A stretch of 64,000 bases of DNA from assembly GCA_964420405.1 (NCBI GenBank), contig CAYQTL010000008.1:62001-126000 (forward strand), read 5' to 3'. This document shows positions 1-6,584 of this stretch, one piece after another (within the stretch, counting starts at the first letter, position 1; every line of letters begins with the position of its first letter). Source of the DNA: CAYQTL01 sp964420405. GTDB lineage: Bacteria; Acidobacteriota; Thermoanaerobaculia; Thermoanaerobaculales; Sulfomarinibacteraceae. The notes under the pieces were generated by a model. The model ran no database searches. It was not told the DNA's origin and worked only from the letters and a program-made list of their open reading frames with translations. The position numbers and the translations under genes are program-made.

Positions 1-1
1 G

Positions 2-445
2 GTGGCGCAGGCCCAGCACGCCGTCCGCGACCTCGCGACCCAGCTCGAGACCATGGGGATCGAGGTCGAGTACGCCATCCACCCGGTTGCCGGACGGATG
101 CCCGGCCACATGAACGTGCTGCTCGCCGAAGCGGACGTGCCGTACGACAAGCTCGTCGAGATGGACGCGATCAACCCGACCATGGCCCAGGTGGACGTGG
201 CGATCGTTCTCGGCGCCAACGACGTCGTCAACCCGGTGGCGCGGACCGACCCCTCCAGCCCGATCGCCGGCATGCCGATCATCGACGTCGACAAGGCGCG
301 GACGGTGGTCGTGATCAAGCGCTCCCTGAGCCCCGGGTTCGCCGGCATCCCGAACCCGCTGTTCGCCGCCGACAACACGCTGATGTACTTCAACGACGGC
401 AAGAAGGCGATTCTCGACCTGCTCGCCGCCGTGAAGGACCTGTAG
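2..445 (+). CDS. pntB: NAD(P) transhydrogenase beta subunit, C-terminal part (5' end outside window)
   Basis: Proton-translocating transhydrogenase moves hydride between NAD(H) and NADP(H) in the inner membrane. What is visible is the cytoplasmic NADP(H)-binding domain III at the end of PntB: the AQAQHAV helix, the HPVAGRMPGHMNVLLAEA stretch, the GANDVVNP motif, and IKRSLSPGFAG followed by NPLF near the end, all hallmarks of this family. The frame runs in from before base 1, so the GTG at base 2 is an internal valine codon, not a start. The membrane domain and any pntA gene lie upstream. A large hairpin follows the stop codon directly. Identification is secure; only the last 147 residues can be judged. 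Confidence 0.95.
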   Translation: MAQAQHAVRDLATQLETMGIEVEYAIHPVAGRMPGHMNVLLAEADVPYDKLVEMDAINPTMAQVDVAIVLGANDVVNPVARTDPSSPIAGMPIIDVDKARTVVVIKRSLSPGFAGIPNPLFAADNTLMYFNDGKKAILDLLAAVKDL

Positions 446-503
446 GAGAGCGCCACCGCCTGCTCCGATGCGTCGCATCGGAGCAGGTGCTCGGCGCTCT
501 CCT
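444..503 (+). terminator. Two-storey hairpin after pntB
   Basis: An inner perfect 12-bp stem (460-471 with 475-486, 3-base loop) is enclosed by an outer perfect 11-bp stem (444-454 with 493-503). The outer left arm begins inside the stop codon. No T-run follows, so it is an intrinsic-type structure without a U-tract; termination or 3'-end protection of the pnt transcript is inferred. Confidence 0.65.
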
Positions 504-550
504 GCGGATTCCGGTGGCGAGCCCCTCACGGCCAGCGTGGTGGTGACGGG

Positions 551-556
551 TATCAT
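551..556 (+). promoter_or_regulatory. -10 box TATCAT, leaderless spacing
   Basis: TATCAT lies 6 bases before the GTG start at 563. There is no Shine-Dalgarno sequence and no clear -35. A transcript begun at the usual distance would start at or next to the start codon. Confidence 0.4.
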
Positions 557-562
557 CGGCTC

Positions 563-2473
563 GTGCGCTGGGCGACGGCCTTCATGCTCGTGCTCGCGGT
601 CGCACCGTCGGCCGGTGGAACGGAAACCGTCGAGCTCGTGGTGGACGCGTCGGCGGGGGTGTGGCGGCAGGGATCCGACGGGCGCCCCGTGGCGGACGCG
701 GTGCGCCGGATCCTGCAGGGAGCGTGGTGCCGGCTCGCCGCGGTCGACGAGCCGCCGGCGGTGCGGCTGCGCTGGATGGGCGGCGATCCCGGCGCGGTCG
801 CCGACGGCTGCCTCGCGGTGGACGCCACCGCCGAGCTCGACCTGGCGGACGTCGTCCACCTCGCCGAGGTCTTCGATCGCCGCCCCGCCGGTGGGCCTCG
901 CCCCCTGGTCCGGGCGATCGAGGCGGCCGCGGCGACCGCGCCGCGGCGGATCGTGGTCCTCGCCGCGGGTCTGGACGGGTGCGGCTTCGAGCTGGGCGAC
1001 ATCGACGTGCCGGACGGTACCGCCCTCGAAATCCTCGCCGTGGAGGTGCGGCCCGGAGGCCTGGCCGGACTGCCCGAGGGCCTGACGGTGCGCCCGGTGG
1101 GGCCGGGGGCGGGCGCCGCAGACGCGCTCGCCTCAGCGCTGCTCGGCGCCGAGCCGCCGCGGGCCCGCGACGCCGAGATCGAGGTCTCCTTCGAGCCGGC
1201 CTCCGAGGACGCCACCGTCACCGTCACCGATACCCTCGGCGGTCAGAGCTGGGAGCTGTACCGGCGCCGGGACGGGAGCTGGCGGACGAAGGCGCCGCCC
1301 GGACCCTACCGGCTGGTGGCCACCGACGGCGCCGCCGTCGTCGACGTCGTCGACCTTTTCGCTCCCTCGGGTGGGCGGCTCACGCTGGACATCGGGACGC
1401 CACCGAGGCTCGACCTCGAGGTGGCCACCGATCCCGCGTCCGCCACCGAGCCGCTGGCCGTCCGGGTCTGGGGCCGGGCCGACGCCCCGCTGTGGCTCGC
1501 GGTGGTCCGCGGAGACGCACCGGCGGATGCCCTCGCCGGGGCCGTCCGACTGCCCGCCGGAGAGCGCGATGGCGTGCTGCGGGTGCCCGACCTCGCGGGT
1601 CCGGCCGAGCTGCGGGCCCATCTGGAGCTGCCCTCCGGCGCCCGCCGCCTGGCCGCTCGCACCGAGCTGCTGGTGCATCCCGCGGTCGCCGAGCTGGCGG
1701 CGCCAGAGCGCTCGGAGGTCGACACCTCGCTGGAGGTCGGCTGGACAGGCCCCGGCGCCCCCGGCGACCTCGTGACCGTGGCCGCTGCCGAGGCGCCGGC
1801 CGGGGAGTTCGCCCGCTGCCGCCCGGCCGGCGAGCGCGGCGACACGACCTTCCTCACCCCGTCCCCCCCGGGGCCATACGAGGTGCGCTACGTGAGCGGG
1901 ATATCCGGCCGCGCGCTCGGCCGGGCCTCGCTGGAGGTGTTCGAGATCCTCGCCCGCCTCGACGCGCCCCCCCGGGTCGAGGTGTCCGGTCGGCTCGAGG
2001 TCGGGTGGGTCGGCCCGGGCGAACGCGCCGATTTCGTCACGGTCGTGCGACCCGACGCGCCGCCCGGCACCTACCGGCAGCTCGCACTGGTCGACGGCGC
2101 CAACCCGGTCCGGCTGGAGGCTCCGGCCGAGCCCGGCGACTGGCAGATCCGGTACGTCGATGGCGCCTCCGGGGAGACCCTCGGCCACCGCCCGCTGGAG
2201 ATCGTGGCGGCGGCGCCTACCCTCGACGCGCCGGCGACGGTGCGCGCCGGCGACCGGTTCGAGATCCGCTGGACCGGGCCTGGCCGCGGCGGCGACCTGA
2301 TCGTGGTGGCCCGGCAGGGCGCGCCGGATGGCCGGTGGCAGGAGTTCGGGTACACGACGGCGGGCAGCCCGGTCGACCTGGCGGCGCCGTTCAGGCCGGG
2401 GGAGTACGAGATCCGCTACGTGGACTCCCAGGACGGTGAGATCCTGGCGCGCCGTCCGCTGCAGGTGAGATGA
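563..2473 (+). CDS. Exported protein with degenerate VWA domain and three ~86-residue C-terminal repeats
   Basis: The 636-residue product starts with a signal peptide (about residues 1-20). Residues ~24-200 resemble a von Willebrand A domain, but the metal site is broken: the DxSxS motif reads D28-A-S-A-G32, and the later TDG-type loop reads LAAGLDGCG. Three tandem repeats follow (about 375-461, 463-549, 552-636), each with a W-x-GPG core, a hydrophobic strand and an ending close to YEIRYV-x(9-10)-RxPL. Such repeats are known from VWA-containing secreted proteins; their ligand is not known to me. Start chosen as GTG 563, 6 bases after a -10-like box and directly before the signal peptide. The stop overlaps the next start (ATGA), implying coupling to the hydrolase. 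Function unknown; likely an extracytoplasmic binding or scaffold protein. Confidence 0.75.
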   Translation: MRWATAFMLVLAVAPSAGGTETVELVVDASAGVWRQGSDGRPVADAVRRILQGAWCRLAAVDEPPAVRLRWMGGDPGAVADGCLAVDATAELDLADVVHLAEVFDRRPAGGPRPLVRAIEAAAATAPRRIVVLAAGLDGCGFELGDIDVPDGTALEILAVEVRPGGLAGLPEGLTVRPVGPGAGAADALASALLGAEPPRARDAEIEVSFEPASEDATVTVTDTLGGQSWELYRRRDGSWRTKAPPGPYRLVATDGAAVVDVVDLFAPSGGRLTLDIGTPPRLDLEVATDPASATEPLAVRVWGRADAPLWLAVVRGDAPADALAGAVRLPAGERDGVLRVPDLAGPAELRAHLELPSGARRLAARTELLVHPAVAELAAPERSEVDTSLEVGWTGPGAPGDLVTVAAAEAPAGEFARCRPAGERGDTTFLTPSPPGPYEVRYVSGISGRALGRASLEVFEILARLDAPPRVEVSGRLEVGWVGPGERADFVTVVRPDAPPGTYRQLALVDGANPVRLEAPAEPGDWQIRYVDGASGETLGHRPLEIVAAAPTLDAPATVRAGDRFEIRWTGPGRGGDLIVVARQGAPDGRWQEFGYTTAGSPVDLAAPFRPGEYEIRYVDSQDGEILARRPLQVR

Positions 2474-3291
2474 CGGCCCGCGGGCGCCCCGGCATCCGGT
2501 TCCCCACCGATGGCGACCGTCGCGGCACGGAGCTGCGGCTCGGGCTGGAGGACGGGCTGGCGCTGGTCGGGACGTCGGTCGCGGCGCTGGCGACGGCGTT
2601 CGCGGTCGACCCGCTCGCGACGGCGGTCGACATGGGACGCTGCTCGCCGGTGCTCGCCGCGCAGGACACTGTGCTGCTGACCCACTGCCACTCGGACCAC
2701 GTCGCCGGACTGATCGCGTGGCTGTCGGCCCACACCCGCCGCCACCGCGGCGCGCCGGCGCGCATCGCCCTGCCCGCCGAGCGGCGCGCGCAGCTGCTCG
2801 AGGCGCTCGAGCGGTGGCCCGACCTCGACGGCGTGCGCCGCCGGGTCGACCTCCGCGAGGTGCTCGTGGCGGCCGCGCCGGGCGGCGCCGTCGATCTCGG
2901 TGGCGGCGCCGTCGCCCGGGCGTTCGGAGTCGAGCACAACACCGCCGCCGTCGGCTGGACGCTGACGCCCGCGGGTGGGCGCCGTCCCGCGCTGGCGTTC
3001 GCCGGCGACGGCACCGTCGAGCCGTTCCGGCGCGACCCGTCACTGCTCGACGTCGACACCGCCGTGGTGGACTGCTCGTTCGTGGCGCCGGGGACCCGCG
3101 TCGCCGCCAGACTCAGCGCCCACGGCCACCTCCAGGACTGGCTCGAGCTGCTGCCCGACCTGAGGTGCCGTCGCCTGGTCCTCGCCCATCTCCCACCGGA
3201 GGTGTCGGCGGCCTCGGTGCTCGAGGCCCTCGGGGAGCTGTCGCCGATGGCGCCCGAGATCGTGCCGTGGTGCGGAGGTCCGCGGGTCTGA
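2470..3291 (+). CDS. Metallo-beta-lactamase-fold hydrolase, RNase Z-like
   Basis: The metal-binding HxHxDH motif is present as H72-C-H74-S-D76-H77, preceded by the strand VLLTHC typical of the RNase Z branch. A second metal-site aspartate lies in FAGDGTVE, an acidic residue follows in VVDCSF, and a late histidine lies in SAHGHL. At 273 residues it fits the shorter members of the family. No signal peptide, so it should act in the cytoplasm. Its ATG overlaps the stop of the VWA-like gene by four bases, so the two are probably co-translated, which is odd for an exported and a cytoplasmic protein. It may process tRNA 3' ends or be a phosphodiesterase of unknown substrate; the exosite arm of true RNase Z is not recognisable. 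Confidence 0.75.
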   Translation: MTARGRPGIRFPTDGDRRGTELRLGLEDGLALVGTSVAALATAFAVDPLATAVDMGRCSPVLAAQDTVLLTHCHSDHVAGLIAWLSAHTRRHRGAPARIALPAERRAQLLEALERWPDLDGVRRRVDLREVLVAAAPGGAVDLGGGAVARAFGVEHNTAAVGWTLTPAGGRRPALAFAGDGTVEPFRRDPSLLDVDTAVVDCSFVAPGTRVAARLSAHGHLQDWLELLPDLRCRRLVLAHLPPEVSAASVLEALGELSPMAPEIVPWCGGPRV

Positions 3292-3628
3292 CCGCGTGAG
3301 GGTGCGGACGTGCGGAGGACCCTTGCGGAGCACGATGGGTGCTCGCGGGAGCGGAACGGCCGAGCGCCGGGGCACCGTCACCTGGCGAGAGCTGCCGCTG
3401 GTCGACCACCCCCGGAACGTGGCGTGCCACGGTGTCACGTTCACACCTTCCCTCCTTCACACCTCGACACGTCGACCGGCGCACACCTTCGGACGTGCAC
3501 GGGATCGGGATGATCCCGCCCGCTCACGACGTTGGTTCTGCGGGCATGGAACCCGCCGCCGGGCCGTTCGTACTGCCGGGTAACCGGAGAGCCGCCGGAG
3601 ACAACCACCTACCCGTGGGAGAGCCGCC
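3292..3628. other. Gene-free spacer before the VWA protein
   Basis: No convincing coding frame. It holds a small compact copy of the GGGATC repeat family at 3501-3518 and a pyrimidine-rich stretch around 3440-3480. No clear -35/-10 pair was found for the gene at 3629. Confidence 0.5.
3501..3518. repeat. Compact GGGATC inverted repeat
   Basis: GGGATC-GGGAT-GATCCC forms a 6-bp inverted repeat with a 5-base loop; smallest member of the dispersed hexamer family seen throughout the window. Confidence 0.5.
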
Positions 3629-5425
3629 ATGAGTCCACGTCTCACCTGCCTCGCCCTCGCTCTGACGCTCGCCGCCGGCGCCGCCGCGGCAGCGGAGCCT
3701 CCGTTGGCGATGGCGGTCGTGACCCGGGAGCTGGGCCGGGGCGCCGAGGGCACGGTGGTCGGCGTCGGCGTCCAGATCGCCCCGGAGGACGCGGACCGGG
3801 CAGGCGACAGGGTGCGGGTCGTCACCACCCTGATCGACGGCGACGACGTGATCCGCCGGCGGTCGGCGGTGGTGGAGCTGCAGCCCGACGGATCGGTCCT
3901 GCTGTACCGCGAGTGGCCGGTCGGCAGATGGGAGCTGCGGGTGACGGTGTCGTCCCTCGACGGCAGCGGGTCCGGGATCTGGATCGGCGACGTGGAGATC
4001 GCCGCGGCCGCGGAGCCCTTCGAGGCCCCGGAGGGAGCGACGCCGGACGCCGTCGCCCTCGAGCTGACGCCTCCCGCCGAGGGCACCGTGAGGTTCGTGC
4101 CTCCGCCGGACATCGGCGGGATCGGCGCGCTCCAGCTGGAGGTGGAGGCCCCCGATGGCGTCGCGAGCGTCGAGTTCTTCCACGACGGCGTCTCCGTCGG
4201 CCGTCGCAACCGGCCACCCTGGACGGTGTCGATCGCGCTCGGAAGCATCGTCCGGCGCAGCACGGTCCGGGCAGTGGCGCGCGATCGCAAGGGCCGGTTC
4301 GTCGGCGAGGACGCGATCGTGCTCAACAACCCCACCGGGCAGATCGGCGTCGAGATCCTGCTTGCGCCGGACACCGCCGTGGAGGATGGCAGGAGGCCGG
4401 TCACGGTGGCAGTCACCGGTGCCACCGACGTGGAGGAGGTCAGCCTGAGCCTCGACGACCGCGTCGTCGCCCGCTGGGCCGAGTGCCCGTGCGTGGTTGA
4501 CGTACCCGTCACCGAGCTCGCGTCCGCGACCATCCTGTCGGCCGACGCGGTCGGCGCCGACGGCAGCCGCGGCGACGCGGTGCGCACCCTCGGGGTCGCC
4601 GCGGGTAGCTTCGTCGGCTCGGTCAAGGTCGAGCTGGTGGAGCTTCCGGTGACGGTGCTCGACCGCGGCGGCGCTCCGGTGACCGGGCTGGGACAGCACG
4701 ACTTCGAGGTCTTCGAGGACGGCGAGCCGGTCGCCGTCGAGGGCTTCGGGACCACCGCCGACCTGCCGCTCTCGCTGCTTCTCGCCGTCGACACGTCCGG
4801 CTCCATGATCGAGAGCTTCCCCAAGGTCCGCCAGGCCGTCGAGGGCTTCGTCGAGGAGCTGCTGCGGCCCCGGGACGAGGCCGCGCTGGTCCTGTTCTCC
4901 TGGGACGCACGGGTCCAGGAGAAGTGGACTGACAACCTCGAGGAGATGCTCGGCGGCCTCGCCGACGTCCGGCCGGACGGCGGCACGTCGCTGCACGACG
5001 CCGTGGTGCGCTCACTCGAGCAGTTCCGCGGCCGTCGCGGCCGCCAGGCCGTGGTGCTGCTGACCGACGGCGAGGACACCACCTCCCGCACCGGCTGGGA
5101 CATCGCCCTGCGGTTCGCCCACACGATGCGGGTGCCGATCTTCCCGATCGGCCTGGAGGTCGGGAAGCTCGACTTCGGCGGACGGAAGGTCCTGCGGGCC
5201 CTCGCGTCCGAGACCGGCGGAGAGGCGTTCTTCCCGGCCGACGTCGAAGACCTCCCCGCGGTCTACGCACGCGTCAGCGAGCTGCTGCGATCCCAGTACC
5301 TGCTGTGGTACCAGTCCCGCTCCGACAAGCCGGTGGAGCAGTTCCGGCAGATCGAGGTCCGCACCGTCGGACGCGCTCCCGAGCCCGAGGTACGGACCAT
5401 CCGGGGGTACTACCCGGGGAAGTGA
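3629..5425 (+). CDS. VWFA-related Acidobacterial domain protein
   Basis: A 598-residue exported protein with a clear signal peptide (AGAAAAAEPP cleavage region). The last third holds an intact von Willebrand A domain: D388-T-S-G-S392 supplies the metal-ion-dependent adhesion site and D480 lies in LLTDGEDT. Just before it is the signature strand pair of the VWFA-related Acidobacterial family, with VLDRGGAPVTGL and DFEVFEDGEPV. N-terminal ~350 residues are beta-rich and resemble immunoglobulin-like modules. The family is expanded in Acidobacteria and thought to be extracytoplasmic; its binding partner is unknown. The start is ATG 3629 with a weak GGGAGAG-type ribosome site. It follows another VWA-like exported protein about 1.2 kb upstream whose metal site is lost, so this may be the functional one of a related pair. 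Confidence 0.88.
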   Translation: MSPRLTCLALALTLAAGAAAAAEPPLAMAVVTRELGRGAEGTVVGVGVQIAPEDADRAGDRVRVVTTLIDGDDVIRRRSAVVELQPDGSVLLYREWPVGRWELRVTVSSLDGSGSGIWIGDVEIAAAAEPFEAPEGATPDAVALELTPPAEGTVRFVPPPDIGGIGALQLEVEAPDGVASVEFFHDGVSVGRRNRPPWTVSIALGSIVRRSTVRAVARDRKGRFVGEDAIVLNNPTGQIGVEILLAPDTAVEDGRRPVTVAVTGATDVEEVSLSLDDRVVARWAECPCVVDVPVTELASATILSADAVGADGSRGDAVRTLGVAAGSFVGSVKVELVELPVTVLDRGGAPVTGLGQHDFEVFEDGEPVAVEGFGTTADLPLSLLLAVDTSGSMIESFPKVRQAVEGFVEELLRPRDEAALVLFSWDARVQEKWTDNLEEMLGGLADVRPDGGTSLHDAVVRSLEQFRGRRGRQAVVLLTDGEDTTSRTGWDIALRFAHTMRVPIFPIGLEVGKLDFGGRKVLRALASETGGEAFFPADVEDLPAVYARVSELLRSQYLLWYQSRSDKPVEQFRQIEVRTVGRAPEPEVRTIRGYYPGK

Positions 5426-5454
5426 CCCCGCGGCAGAGACGACCGCCACCGCCT

Positions 5455-5477
5455 CCGATCCCGTTCCCGATCCCGAC
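5455..5477. repeat. CGATCC/CGTTCC hexamer tract (left arm)
   Basis: Three C-triplets at 6-base spacing. Pairs in inverted orientation with the G-rich tract at 5637-5666. Part of the dispersed intergenic family; the complement of 5455-5503 matches 37401-37449 at 44 of 49 positions. Confidence 0.65.
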
Positions 5478-5499
5478 GATCGCCGGCTCGAGGGCGGCG

Positions 5500-5605
5500 G
5501 CAGGCTCAGCGACCGCGACAGCCCGCGGGCCACCGCGATCGCCTCCGTCCCGCGTCCGCGTGCGCGCCCGCGTCCGTGCAGCGTCAGGGTCAGCGGCGGC
5601 GGATC
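5500..5605 (-). repeat. Second-family intergenic modules (reverse orientation)
   Basis: On the minus strand this reads as CTGACCCTGACGCTG followed by CACGGACGC and GCGGACGCGGGACGGAG-type units, matching modules found on the plus strand near 13380-13485, 33770-33820 and 37390-37580. Confidence 0.5.
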
Positions 5606-5636
5606 CGACGAGGGGGCGCGGACGAACCTCCGTACC

Positions 5637-5666
5637 CGTCGGGATCGCGTTCGGGATCGGGACCGG
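5637..5666. repeat. GGGATC hexamer tract (right arm)
   Basis: GGGATCGCGTTCGGGATCGGG with flanking GTC and ACC; inverted relative to 5455-5477. Confidence 0.55.
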
Positions 5667-5709
5667 ACCCTTGGGGAAACGGGTCGCAGCTCCCTGACGC
5701 CGCACGGAG

Positions 5710-5715
5710 TAGAAT
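5710..5715 (+). promoter_or_regulatory. -10 box TAGAAT, leaderless spacing
   Basis: TAGAAT ends 7 bases before the ATG at 5723. The only purine-rich candidate ribosome site (GGAG, 5706-5709) would overlap the promoter and is 13 bases from that ATG, so leaderless initiation is more economical. Confidence 0.45.
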
Positions 5716-5722
5716 GCCTCCC

Positions 5723-6451
5723 ATGTCGCAGGACGTGGTGCTCGTGACGGGGGGCAGCCGCGGGATCGGGCGCGCGGTGGTCGAGCTGCTGGCGGCCGAG
5801 GGCCGGCCGGTGGCGTTCACCTACCGGGAGGACGCGGCGGGGGCGCGGGAGGTCGAGGCGGCGTGCGGAGGCCGCGCGACCGCGTTCACGCTCTCGCTCG
5901 CGGACCGGGAGCGACCCGCGACGCTGGTCGCCGAGGTCGAGCGGGGCCTCGGGCCGATCGGCGGCCTCGTCAACAACGCCGCGATGGAGCGCTCCGAGCT
6001 GCTCGCCATGACCTCCGACGAATCGTGGGACGAGATGCTCGACGTCAACCTCGGCGGCGCGTTCCGCTGCTGTCGCTCGGTGCTGCGGTCGATGGTGACC
6101 CGCCGGCGGGGTGCGATCGTCAACGTCGCGTCCCTGTCGGCCGTCCGCGGCGTCGCCGGCCAGACCGCCTACGCCGCCTCGAAGGCGGGCCTTCTGGCCA
6201 TGACCCGCTGTCTGGCGCGGGAGATGGGCAAGCGCAGCATCCGGGTGAACGCGGTGGTTCCGGGCTTCGTGGCCACCGCCATGACCGCCCACCTGTCGGC
6301 GGAGATCGTCTCCCGCCTGCGCGAGCCCGAGTGCCTGCCGGCGGGGACGTCGGCCACGGCGGTGGCAGAGGCGATCGCGTTCCTGCTGTCGGACCGCGCC
6401 GCCGCCATCACCGGGCAGGTGCTCACGGTCGACGCGGGCAACTCGGCGTGA
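5723..6451 (+). CDS. Short-chain dehydrogenase/reductase, FabG-like
   Basis: A 242-residue SDR oxidoreductase using NAD(P)H. The nucleotide motif TGGSRGIG is at residues ~9-16, NNAAM marks the NNAG position, the catalytic Ser is in VNVASLSA and the Tyr-Lys pair is in YAASKAG. The carboxy half ends with ITGQVLTVDAG, typical of 3-oxoacyl-ACP reductases. It could reduce 3-oxoacyl-ACP in fatty acid synthesis, but no other fab genes are adjacent, so a different hydroxy/keto substrate is possible. ATG 5723 was chosen because the mature SDR core begins at once; an in-frame ATG at 5714 would add three residues. It precedes an exporter gene by 133 bases on the same strand. Confidence 0.85.
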   Translation: MSQDVVLVTGGSRGIGRAVVELLAAEGRPVAFTYREDAAGAREVEAACGGRATAFTLSLADRERPATLVAEVERGLGPIGGLVNNAAMERSELLAMTSDESWDEMLDVNLGGAFRCCRSVLRSMVTRRRGAIVNVASLSAVRGVAGQTAYAASKAGLLAMTRCLAREMGKRSIRVNAVVPGFVATAMTAHLSAEIVSRLREPECLPAGTSATAVAEAIAFLLSDRAAAITGQVLTVDAGNSA

Positions 6452-6584
6452 CGCTCGTCGCGGTCCGGCCGGGCCCGGGAACCGCGCTCCGCCGGGGGCC
6501 GCCAGGGCGGAGGACCGACCGCGGCGGACGGGATCACGCACCCCGGACGCGGCCGGAGCGGCGGGCCGCCGACGCCGCGGTGTC

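Noticed and set aside
1133..3043. Long minus-strand reading frame (636 codons) opposite the first exported protein and the hydrolase
   Set aside because: Rich in Arg/Pro/Ala without domains; both plus-strand genes under it show clear motifs. It is the usual mirror frame of GC-rich genes.
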